Source: Mactra quadrangularis (Eukaryota > Mollusca > Bivalvia > Venerida > Mactridae). Taken from it: 64,000 nt of DNA. Positions within the stretch are counted from its first letter, which is position 1; each line of letters begins with the position of its first letter. Under the pieces are notes generated by a model. The model saw only the letters and a list, made by a program, of their open reading frames with translations. It had not been told where the DNA came from and ran no database searches. Where the stretch lies: NCBI GenBank assembly GCA_025267735.1, contig CM046303.1, positions 43,165,380 through 43,229,379 on the forward strand, read 5' to 3'. Of this stretch, positions 53,928-64,000 are shown in pieces. A program made the translations under genes and the position numbers.

Positions 53928-54002
53928 CATTCGGAACTACCTCGGTGATCTTCTACGCAAAATCTTCCGTACGGTAGATGATCGCCGAGGTTGTTCCGAA
54001 TG
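53928..54002. mobile_element. 75-bp palindromic insertion with 9-bp target duplication
   Basis: CATTCGGAACTACCTCGGTG...TCTAC and GTAGATGATCGCCGAGGTTG...CCGAATG are about 29-bp arms with a 16-bp centre. TCTCAGCCT lies at 53919-53927 and again at 54003-54011, a perfect 9-bp direct duplication. Nine bases is the target duplication length of Mutator-like transposons. Confidence 0.75.
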
Positions 54003-54011
54003 TCTCAGCCT

Positions 54012-55004
54012 GTATCAATTTTTTCTAACATGTTTCTCCCCCGTAATTGCCGCCCATGCGGAGTTCTTCTTCACCCTGACGTGATTTCCTGTCTGTGATC
54101 AATTTTAACATGAAAAATTGTCTATAAATGTTGAACAGCTTATAATGAAGCTCTGTTTTCTAGTGTTTCAACACGAAATGAGATAAGTATAATCGATCGT
54201 TTCAAATGAAGAACTTTTTAGGAACAAATTTTATGTATAGGAAATATGTAAAACAAAAATAGGTTAGTGGATGATCACGCAACGATAAAGTATTGTTTTA
54301 AGAATTACATGCATTGAGAGAAAATAAGTAAACTGTATATTATGGTATTGCTAGACATTTTTGTTGTGATTAAGTAAGGGCTTAGTCGATTTCCCTCTGT
54401 TTAGACTCGGCTTCGAGTGAAGTTGCTGACTGCTTTAAAAGGATAAAATAGTACGTCCTTAATCTACATGTATTTTAGAATACAAAACTGCGAAAATGTG
54501 CAATCGAACTTGTTTCAGTCGAATGACCGAAATAGAATTGCCGCAACATTTATAAGAAACTGATTAAAAAGGCCATAACAACTTAAGGGAGTGGCTCTGT
54601 TATATTATAACCGATATATTGCTTAATATGTAGGAAATCTGGTTTCATTGCAACTTTAGTTAATGATAATAACATTTATTTGGCATTTTGTACACATAGC
54701 AAAATTACAAAGAACACATGCATATATCACAGGCCGCATACATGTGGTAATTTGCAATGGCAAGCACACACACACCAGGGATAGCACGATATAGGACAAG
54801 CCCTTATTTCCATTGTGGTCCCTATGAAAATCTATTTTAGAATCCTCGGTCTATTAATATCAAAATAATTGTTGTTGTAGGCTATACATTTTGAAAAATC
54901 ATTGAATGGACCACAGAATCGGTCGCACGTCATCAGCTGCATAGAGCATACCGTACGCTTTGAATCTTTATTCTATTACAGATAAGCATAAAGAAACGTA
55001 TCTA
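54012..55004. other. intergenic
   Basis: No gene or intact repeat that I can support. Confidence 0.4.
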
Positions 55005-55285
55005 CAAACCTGGGTCGATAGCGCATTGGTAGCGCATCGGGATTTCGATTCAGTTTCTCGAAAGGGGTATGGATTCCACCGGTGAAGTTTCATCCTTCCA
55101 TGAAAATTTGACAATAATGTCAATTTCTCTCCATTATTAAGGTATATGGAGAAATTTCCCGCCTTGTGGAAGAGTAGATGAATACTGGTTATAGGCAAAG
55201 ATCCAAGAAAGCAAGATTAGTTGCGCTGGACACCGTAAAATTACCAAAATGTGTTGACACGGCGTTGAACACGGAATAAATAAAC
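55005..55285 (+). mobile_element. SINE family 1, decayed full-length copy
   Basis: Head ACCTGGGTCGATAGCGCATT, a damaged B box (GTATGGATTCCACC), body (CTTCCATGAAAATTTGACAA, GGAGAAATTTCCCGCCTTGT) and tail GTGTTGACACGGCGTTGAAC with AATAAATAAA. Confidence 0.85.
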
Positions 55286-56645
55286 GTACTAAGATCTACA
55301 ATGTGTTCGTCGTACGTACGTTTGCGATGGTTAACGAACTGCAATATATCCATGAGATATAAAAATAAATAGTTTGTCTGGGAATGTAGCAAATCAATTT
55401 CGATTCAATCTCAGCAATGATAAAGATGACAAGCCTTAAATCTATTTATCCATTTTCACGATAGACAAATCTGAATTATACTGAATTTGGTCATCTAATG
55501 GTCATCGACCGTCCAATCATCAGGACAAAACCGATTGAGTTGATGTGCTTATACGCTAATTACGTGGCAATTGTTCATATGAAGAAAGTGCTAATCAATA
55601 CAAACTAAGTTTTACATGTTGAAACTCCTATAGCTCCGTATTTGAAAGAAATATTGTCTTTTCAAGTATGAATACTAAGACATATCTTAATCGATAGTTT
55701 CCAGAGACCAGTTGATGTGAATTGTAAAGGTATTTCTATCTTGAGTGTACAGTAGGTACTAAGATACTTACAATTATTATGGGATTGACAATGCTTCTAA
55801 ACTAGATATATCCTGTTATTCAATAGACAATACGGTAAGTTCAATTGTTTTAATCGATTTTAAGACAAATGATATATTTCATTTCCATTATCTGATTTAT
55901 CTAAATGACTTTTTCTACAATTTTGGGAATAGTTTTTTTTATTTGCCGATTGTGATGATGTCGTCTTTATTTTGAGAAACGTGTTTTATGGCGCGTTTCC
56001 ATATTATTAAAATTAGTGTTGGTGTCTGTTTTATTTAGTTACAAAATATTTTTGTGAAGAACATTTTTTACACGAAAGTAGAATGATAGATTGAGAGAAA
56101 AATAATTGGAAGTTAAATTGTAGATTCGGCAAATTGAAATTGAATACTACGAATCTTAAAGTGGAAGAATTTTTAAAATGAGTTTTCGAATAAAGGTGTC
56201 TTGCGAAACTTAAGATGCGACAAATTTTCATGAAAATTTAAATGGTGGGCGTGGTCATATTTATCAATCTTATATGTCGACTTTTCTATAGGACTATGTT
56301 TAATGTAAGAATATATGTTTTTTAATTTGCATAAATTTTTATTACAAGATTAGATATGTGTAGATTATCAAACCATAAAAAGTAGGCATAGCTTTGTGCA
56401 TATTAATTACCTTCATATACGAGGGTTGATCCACAAGTAATGTGTTTGTGAATGTAAAATCGGGTACCTGAATATATTTGCAATAGTCACTGAAATATCA
56501 TTAAATATAATGCATGATCATCGTCGTCAACGTCTATGGCAGTAAACAGCGTTTAATTCTCACTCCTTTTAGAAGAGTCGTCATTGGTATTCAACGCAAA
56601 CACTTATTACAAGTTCAACGTGGCCACTTATGAAACACCATACGT
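55286..56645. other. intergenic
   Basis: AT-rich, nothing supported. Confidence 0.4.
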
Positions 56646-56815
56646 GGATCTAGCGAGGAGGGTTTAGGGAGGTCCATCCCCCTGGAATTTCCAAAATGTA
56701 CCTGTCTATTAGTGTATTTCTTGACTGTATTAACGTGGTTGTGGTTTGAAAGTTTGCTCCCCCCCATAAAAATAATTCGGACCCATCTAGAAAATAATCC
56801 TGAATCCGCCCCTGA
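56646..56815 (-). mobile_element. GGCGGATCCAGG-family element, short complete copy
   Basis: Begins GGATCTAGCGAGGAGGGTTT and ends AATCCTGAATCCGCCCCTGA, the two termini of the family, with GGTCCATCCCCC and GTTTGCTCCCCCCCA inside. About 170 bp, no frame. Confidence 0.65.
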
Positions 56816-57549
56816 ACCCGTTTATGAACTAGCTGTTTTTAAGAAAAGCAAATATTCGTGAACTTAAAGGCTACTTCAATAGATCAAGCTCGTTGAAATG
56901 CTACCATAAGGTGGAAAAACAGGACAGGTTGTAGAGGAGAACACATCTAAGTGCTCATGTAGACAAAAATATCATTCGCTTATGTGAAATCATCTGGCTT
57001 ACAATTATTGTATTTCAATGATGTAATACTGTGGGCAAGCATTGCTTCGTAAAAAGGTCTTGTATGTTTATTTATAGCATTGACTCCTCAAACACAAAAC
57101 ATTGACCGCCAACATTACCAATGCTAATAGTAAGTAAATATTTGTTCAAACAAATTGTTCAGACAAATGCCCGAAGCCATTCGATAGTTCAATATCTTAA
57201 AGACTCAAATCAGACGTTTCCTTTCATTTCTTAGGGAAAGATTGCAAAAAACATATAACCTGTGCAGGTCATAGTAAACTATGCATATAATATGTCAATA
57301 GTTCTATGAGCAAGCACATCCTCACATAATTAAAACTTTAGTCTAGTATCATAATGTCGCCATGTTTTCAGGCTCTTTTGTTTGATGTAGAAAAAAAGAA
57401 AAATTTCATCATAATCATCCTTTTATTCGACGCGATATAACTTTTATGTGCTTTTGTATCGTTAAATCCAACAAATCAACAGTCTTTAAATTGCAGTTCT
57501 GATTATTTTAAACAAGAAGAGGAGTAAATCTTCGATAAAGGCATCTATC
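56816..57549. other. intergenic
   Basis: No gene or repeat recognised. Confidence 0.4.
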
Positions 57550-57926
57550 GTACAGGGACCAGAGGGTCCACCATAAACCCCTTCTAGACTTTTTGCCATC
57601 CGTGTTAATTTCACGAATTTAGCTGTATTTTAGTGGATAGTTTTACATATATTTCTAATTAAAAGGTCAGTGTCTCAGCTTTGATTTGACACTAATTGTA
57701 TTGTTCTAGCTTAATGCTTGTTCAAGATATTAATGATATTATAAACTCTGACAATTTCGACAAAAACAAGGGGTTGTCATGGAAACTGAGAATTTTTTAG
57801 GTAGTGCACAAGAGTTTATTTTTGTGGACAATGCCGAGTCTGATTTAGTGGACCATAAGGAACAATTAAGCATGGATGGCATAAAGTCTAGAGGGGGTGC
57901 ACGGAGGACCCCTCTGGCCTCCGTAC
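57550..57926. mobile_element. inverted-repeat element, 377 bp, about 57-bp arms
   Basis: GTACAGGGACCAGAGGGTCC...CTTCTAGACTTTTTGCCATC pairs with GATGGCATAAAGTCTAGAGG...GACCCCTCTGGCCTCCGTAC. No transposase frame inside; target duplication not evident. Confidence 0.8.
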
Positions 57927-59770
57927 TAATCGGTCATACATATTGACAATGCAATGTTGTAGTCGGATAATTTGCGGCAGAAACGGTTTTACTAGAGGCT
58001 ACATCGCTTATTTGTCTCGCGGATGCAATCATAACAATATATTTGTTATCTTAGAATTAAATAAGCAACTCAGAAGAGCTTTTATGTGGTCACGAAACTA
58101 TTTTTTGAAGCCGCTAAATCTCAGGGCGACAATTATGTCATAATTTGTTTTGGAAACAAAGAACAAACGGTATTGATTTAATCATTATTTACCAGTCGGG
58201 AAAACTTCGGCTTTTGAATTTAATAAAAGAGCAGACGAAAGACAATCGAAACGAAACTGAGTTGAACCAAAACAAATAATCTCGTCACCTTGTCATTTTC
58301 AAATAGCTGCTGCAATGATTATTTATGCCAATAATGTAACCTCATCTTATCGGGTAGATGTGCATCGTTGGCAACCGCAGTACTATCTTCCTTTACACTC
58401 CATACGTACCATGGGCAATTTGACTGGAAAAATATCGTTTTCATGAATATGCACGAGGCAGGGGAAACCAATCTTCTTCCAATGAAATCGCATGTTACAA
58501 TTAAATACCCTTCAATAACAATGACGTCATACTGGGATTTACTCAGTAAAATAGAAACCAATACACGTGTTTATTTTCTCATTTGAATAGTAAAGCATCC
58601 CTCAGATATAAAACGTAATTTCATTGGCTACTTTTCCGCAATGGTTTCGTTGCGGAACCAATGAAGCAGCCTTATTAATAAATATTCATGAGTACGAGAT
58701 TTTCCTAACCAAATGTCCCACGGCACATAACGCAGCATAGAGGAGTAAAGTATCGTGGGATAACCGACAATGGTAGATGTGATAATGTGACGTGTACTAT
58801 AAACCAGTTTATCATCGATAGCGGTATACAAAACCTTATCTCCCTCTTTGCGTTTTGGATGTGCTGTAAGTCTGTGATTGGTTAATGTTGCGGTTCTTGG
58901 TATGTTTGCTTGCACATTTTTATATGATATCGCACCTTACATACCCATTTACTTGTTTTCATCGCAGGGCTATACAGCGTATATTATCTCCTAAACAAAT
59001 GTTTTAGATGATTTCCTTTAAGTATGTTTTCTTGTTTATATGCTTTTAGAACGTTAATCAAGATTTAATACAATTATATACAATCATCGACTCACGCAAC
59101 TTTCCATCTAGAAGTTTTGTCACAAGTGCTGTACTTACACAACAGCAAAAAAGCAGGAAACTTCTCCGTATAATTTGAATTAATTGCATGGGTTTAGTTT
59201 CTCGTTAAAATACTCGTAAAACATTAGAGAACGTTTGTCTCAAATACTTTCAAGAAATCATGCTATTCTATGAATGCGGAAGTGGATAATCAACTCGGCT
59301 ACCTTATTTGTGTAATTTGTTGTAGTCGGTCTAAAAATGACGTGCAGTTTTATTTCCTTGTATTTGATAATAAACTAATTAACTTGTTAATTCGGAAGCT
59401 CAACATTTGTCTTTTGCATTTAATGATCACATTATTTATTCCTTAAAGTTTTCCCCAGAAAGAAATCCCTTTAACTGTGTAGTAAATTATACAAATTAAT
59501 TATAAGAAGTAAAAATTTATAATTATAAAACTATTATAGTAAATTATTTATTAATTCATTTTAACCACATAATTTTATCTATCTTCATCTATCTTAGTAA
59601 GCTTTTTTGACGACACAAATTGTTTTCTAAACTTTTGATTCGCAGCTGGAATCTCATGCTCAGGCAACTTGACATTTCCGCTTAGTGAGCAATAAACAAG
59701 TCATATGAAGCATTAAGAAGGTGTTTACAAATAATGGAATATAGTTTATTTGACATGGATTTTCCCAGTA
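57927..59770. other. intergenic
   Basis: Open frames at 57943-58143, 58319-58586 and 58628-58915 (both strands) carry no domain I recognise. No repeat assigned. Confidence 0.35.
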
Positions 59771-60472
59771 TCAAACATTGAACTTATTCTCTATTCTCTT
59801 TATTCTCGACAAATTGTTCATTAACCTTAAAATAATGACAAAGAGGATTGTCTTACCAGCAGAGCGGAGAAAAAACTTCGGAAATCTGATGCTAGTCTAT
59901 AACGAACCAGTAACGCAAGTAATAGCAGTATTGATTGTGCTTTCTTTGAAGTAATATTATTGGAAGATAATTGTTTCACCTTTTCCGCATATAAATCATT
60001 TACATGTGTATGTTAGATTCGACAAATTATTTGAACACTATAGGCACTTCCTTGGTATGGCTAAATACGTGTATGTCTTTAAATAACGCCATGTTTATTC
60101 TACCGATATGCATAAAGATTGTACTAATGTGGAAGACGTTATATATCTTTGCAATGTCTAATTTGCTTTGCTGACTGAATTTTTACTTTCTTTTGGTGAC
60201 TGCATTTCTTATCTTCACTTTATCCCCATTTTTAGAGGGCACTCTCACCATATCAATGTTCGTAACGATTTTCAATTGCAGTCACTTAGATATTATTTTT
60301 GTTTTAAAACATAGATCAACAATTCATATTTTCTTCGCAGTTTAGTGGATTTTTTTCCATTTGTTTCAGTTGGATTTAACGCCGAAAAATTTGCTTTTTT
60401 TTGTTGGGTTTAACGCCGTAGCAACACACTTTTATAGGTCATATAACGGCGGTCAGTCAACCTACTCACTCC

Positions 60473-61310
60473 TAGGGCTGTGTCCATATATCGATAAACC
60501 GATTTGTACCGGTATTTTGCAGTTCGATACGGTTCGGTTATCGGTCTCGCGGCGTATCGATACAAAGGGAAGCAACTCAAACGTAGAATTTGAAAAAAAT
60601 AATAAAGAGTTTTCTCCCGTTTTTGTTAAATTCGAAACTACGACTGCTAGCTTTGCTGTTGCTGTAGTTGCTGCGGAGCCCCTCTTGCCACTGACAGAGC
60701 AGGTCAAGCGCGAAATAACGTCTTACAAGAACCTGGGAAAACTTCCAATGACCTCTAATCCATTAGAGTTTTGGAAAAGTCATGACGACCTACCTCTTTT
60801 GTTCCGCATTGCAAAAACATACCTTTGTGTACAGGCAACGTCGGTTGCCTCAGAACGTGTCTTTAGTACTTCCGGGATATTGTGTCCGCAACTAGGTCAC
60901 GCCTTAAACGCGAAGCAGTCAATAGCCTCGTGTTCTTTAAGAGAAACATGAACTGTCTAAAATAGTCATATGGGGATACTGTTGTTGTTTTTGCAATTTC
61001 AGACATTTTTACATTTACCCCCGTCTTAAAGTAAGTTCCTGTAACTTCTTGACCTTTCTTTTATTTTTTTTTGTTTCTTAATGATGCATCATTAACATCA
61101 TCAACTGTATCAAAGGATATTAATGTCTTGTTTTATTATGAAATTATTTCCCCCCACATTGATTATAATAAGGATTTGAACTAAGTTAATATAAATTCTC
61201 AATGACCCCAAATGTTTACCTATGTATCGTATCGTCAATACATATTGTGTATTGCTTTGTGCGCATCGCAATACGTATCGTAACTTTTTTTCCGTATCGA
61301 CCAAGCCCTA
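60473..61310 (+). mobile_element. truncated hAT transposon (838 bp)
   Basis: Ends TAGGGCTGTGTCCATATATC and GTATCGACCAAGCCCTA are short inverted repeats of hAT type. The flanking CTCACTCC (60465-60472) and CTCACTTC (61311-61318) are an 8-bp target duplication with one change. Only the C-terminal part of the transposase remains, so the element is an internally deleted, non-autonomous derivative. Confidence 0.9.
60562..60975 (+). pseudogene. hAT transposase C-terminal remnant, frameshifted
   Basis: The frame ending at 60951 encodes NPLEFWKSHDDLPLLFRIAK then SVASERVFSTSG, the hAT family dimerisation domain near the transposase C-terminus, as in ZBED-type proteins. After about 60888 the homologous residues (TRSRLKREAVNSLVFFKRN) continue in another forward frame and stop at 60975, so there is a frameshift. 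The BED zinc finger and catalytic region are absent. It cannot encode an active transposase. Confidence 0.9.
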
Positions 61311-61517
61311 CTCACTTCTTCTGGAAAGGCTAAATTTCTGGATTTAGCTGTTAACCAACTACTAAGTGCATACTTTCGTCAGTGACTGACAACTACCCTA
61401 CATAATTAAAAATCCTTGGTAGGAGGGAGAATGGTCGTAGAAATTATTTCATGACCAAGCTCAACGAAAGTATGCCCCGCCCGGGAATCAAACCCACGAC
61501 CCTTCGATCAGTAGACT

Positions 61518-61615
61518 TTCCAGGAGCAGTGAGTAGGTTGACTGACCGTTGTTATATGACCTATACAATGTGTTGCTACGGCGTTATACAAAACAAAAGC
61601 AAAAAACAAACAAGA
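61518..61615 (+). mobile_element. SINE family 2 tail, inverted relative to its neighbour
   Basis: CCAGGAGCAGTGAGTAGGTT, GACTGACCGTTGTTATATGA, GTGTTGCTACGGCGTTATAC and a CAAA-rich tail. It abuts the truncated head of the minus-strand SINE, giving an inverted repeat of about 75 bp around 1.05 kb. Confidence 0.85.
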
Positions 61616-63650
61616 ATGTCAAAATAATGTGATCTGCTAAGCGAAAGTTTTGTTATCTTTTGCTTCCTTATTAAATGTTAATGCATGTAGTACAAATGAA
61701 CAGAGAACTGTTCAGAATACTAAGTTAACCATCTTATTCTAAAGTGTCAAGATCAAAGTGTCTTGAAGCAACACTAGACATACTTCAAACAAGGGAGTCA
61801 TAGTTCATTTATTGTTTAATATACACAATGATACTTTGATATCAATCATGAATTATTAATGAAATTGGATGAGTTCTAGAAAACAAACTTGAAAATAATG
61901 TATAGATTAATCGATAATGTGTAACTATAGATTGGTGGAACTTCTTCTAATTGGTTTAATATTTAAATTTAGACAGTATACTGTTGACTCTTGTGAAGGG
62001 ACGTCACTGACAGAAGGCATGCTTTGCATTTTATTAAAGGATTATTGAATATATAAATTATCTAATCGCGTATTTTAAATTCGACAATATATTTAAACAC
62101 AGTTTATACCTAGTCGATGTGTATGTATACGTGTGTACCGGTTTTACGTTATGTTTAGCCTACAGATGATCAATAGGATTGCTGATTTCTTATTTACTTT
62201 GTTGACTGAAATTTTGCTTGGTATTGGTCGCTGCATTTCCAGTCAATTCTCTATTTTTCCTATACAATATCATTGTTACCATAGCAATTTTCGTAACGTA
62301 TTTAAAAGTAGTCACGTAGATTAATATTTATACTGTATATATATTTTTTGAAGTCCATCAAGCAACAATTTATATTTGTTGTCGCAATTAAGCAGATATT
62401 TCTAATCTATTGTTGCATCATTCAATTAAGAAGGGAGATGCAAACCAGGAACAAATTGGTAATGTATAAGTCTATCTCCGAAGTATACATATATGTATTC
62501 TTCTTAGATAGCAATCTTATAAAATGTAAATACATGTATGTGTAATACTTATAAATCGAGAACTGTTAAAATTACTAGTTAGCAATCTGATTTTAAAGTG
62601 TCAATATCAAAGTGTCTTGAAGCAACACTAGACATACTTCAAACAAGGGAGTCATATTTCAATTATTGTTTACTATACACTATGATAATTTGATATCAAT
62701 CATGAATTAATAATTGAAATTGGATGAGTTCTAGAAAACAAACTCGAAATTAATTTATTTTAATTGATCGATAAAGTGTAACTTTAGATTGGTGAAACTT
62801 CTTCTCATTGATTTAATGTTTAAAGGATGACAAAATACAGTTGACTCTTCTAAAGGAACGTCACTTACAAAAGGCATACTTTGCATTTTTTAAAAGGATT
62901 ATTGAATATATGAATTATTTACTTGCGTATTTTAAATTAGACTATATATTTGAACTCAGTATATACCTAGTCGATGTGTCTTAATACGCGTGTACCGGTT
63001 TTACGTTATGTTTAGTCTACAGATGTTCAATAGGATTGCTGATTTCTTATTTACTTTGTTGACTGAAATTTTGCTTAGTATTGGTCGCTGCATTTCCAGT
63101 CCACTCTTAATATTCCCTATACAATATCATTATTACCATAGCAATTTTCATATCGAATTTAAATGTAGTCAAGTAGATTTATATTATATATATATTTTTT
63201 AATCAATCAAGCAACAATTGTTTTTGTCGCAATTATGCAGTTAAATCTAATCTATCGTTGCATCATTTAATTTAGGAAGGAGGTGCAAACCAGGATCAAA
63301 TTAGTAATGTATAAGTCTATCTCCGCATTATATGTATTCTTTTAAGATAGCAAATTTATAAAATGTTAATACGTGTAGTACAATTGAACAGAGATTTGTT
63401 GAGAATACTTAGTAAGCCATCTGATTCTAAAGTGTAGAGATCAAAGTGTCTTGAAGCAACACTAGACATACTTCAAACAAGGAAGTTATATTTCATTTAT
63501 TGTTTACTATACACAATGATAATTTAATTTCCATCCTGAATTGTTAATGAAATTGGAAGAGTTCTGGAAAACAAACTCGAAATTAATGTTTAAATTGATC
63601 GATAAAGTGTAACTTTAGATTGGTGAAACTTCTTCTCATTAATTAAATGA

Positions 63651-64000
63651 GTCAGAAGCCTTTTGAATGAAATATTAACATTACAATTCGATGTAGCTGA
63701 TACAACATGTAAGTCAATGTACTGATAAACATTATAGGTATAACGCTTTAGACATGTTAGCGAATGATTTCATACTCTTCATTATACTTAAATAAAATAT
63801 TCTATTAAGATTGTGTCCAACCATTTTACAATGATTTTCTAATCACGCCCTAATGAGAGATTTTCTTTGCTCCTTGCTTGACACTTCGGATAAAAAAGGC
63901 GCAAATAAGATTAAAGAACATAATGCGGATGACGTGAGGTAACACTAAAAAGCAAGGAATAATTGCTCAGATTAAAGCATTCCGAGACAAAACCCGGCAT
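63651..64000. other. right-edge non-coding stretch
   Basis: No gene, RNA or repeat recognised. Confidence 0.4.

Larger units (their letters stand above)
60395..61517 (-). mobile_element. SINE family 2 split by a hAT element
   Basis: Two parts of one minus-strand SINE: tail and 3' body 60395-60472 (GTTGGGTTTAACGCCGTAGC, GGTCAGTCAACCTACTCACT) and the rest 61311-61517 (CTGGAAAGGCTAAATTTCTG, TCATGACCAAGCTC, AATCAAACCCACGACCC). The head is truncated before the A box. The gap is exactly the 838-bp hAT insert. Confidence 0.88.
59770..63650 (+). repeat. tandem array of about 840-bp units, first unit interrupted
   Basis: GTGTCTTGAAGCAACACTAG, CATACTTCAAACAAGG, ATCAATCATGAATT, TGTGTACCGGTTTTACGTTA, GTTGACTGAAATTTTGCTT and AATATCATT(G/A)TTACCATAG recur. 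Anchors at 61757, 62611 and 63445 give periods of 854 and 834 bp. A more diverged unit (about 59770-60390: TTTGCTGACTGAATTTTTAC, CAATGTTCGTAACGATTTTC) is cut by the SINE/hAT block at 60395-61615. The last unit stops at about 63650. Two units keep a matching 63-70 codon open frame (62133-62324 and 62990-63202), probably by recent duplication rather than selection. Confidence 0.85.

Noticed and set aside
58319..58915. Overlapping open frames of 72-95 codons on both strands
   Set aside because: No domain recognised, mutually overlapping, no splice-phase support.

Overview
This is AT-rich eukaryotic DNA from an animal nuclear genome. Coding sequence is split into short exons with GT-AG introns, most of the window is intergenic or intronic, and interspersed repeats are dense. 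Two tRNA-derived SINE families, many small inverted-repeat (MITE-like) elements and a mitochondrial carrier of metazoan type point to a lophotrochozoan, most likely a bivalve mollusc. That placement is inference from repeat style and gene content.

Three protein genes can be supported. (1) The left edge (2206-4974, minus strand) holds three in-phase exons of a coiled-coil protein I do not recognise, probably continuing past the window edge. (2) At 15715-25324 (minus) an eight-exon gene encodes a predicted 459-residue type I membrane protein: signal peptide, two copies of a cysteine-rich VWC-like module (each spread over two exons with the same intron phases), a Thr/Ser/Pro-rich stalk made by a 30-bp coding minisatellite, one transmembrane helix and a basic 30-residue tail. 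(3) At 36468-43128 (plus) nine exons encode a complete 292-residue SLC25A38 orthologue, the mitochondrial glycine carrier needed for haem synthesis. I built all models by joining splice sites by hand, with phase continuity as the check.

The rest is repeats. From left to right: a roughly 183-bp tandem array carrying a tRNA B-box-like motif (5.64-7.6 kb); an element bounded by TTAA with two exact-length 271-bp tandem copies of its left end (11.05-12.9 kb); AAC-rich low-complexity DNA split by a SINE with a target-site duplication (13.8-14.9 kb); SINEs and inverted-repeat elements in the introns of gene 2; hAT, GTGCGT-ended and GGCGGATCC-ended elements between genes 2 and 3; long hairpins in and before SLC25A38; and in the gene-free 43-64 kb part several SINEs, a 75-bp palindrome with a 9-bp target duplication, and an array of about 840-bp units. 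One unit of that array was broken by a SINE that was itself entered by a truncated hAT transposon.

I found no CRISPR array, rRNA, genuine tRNA gene or operon-like system. The most interesting items are the exon-duplicated VWC/mucin receptor-like gene, the B-box-bearing tandem array, and the layered SINE/hAT insertion at 60.4-61.6 kb.
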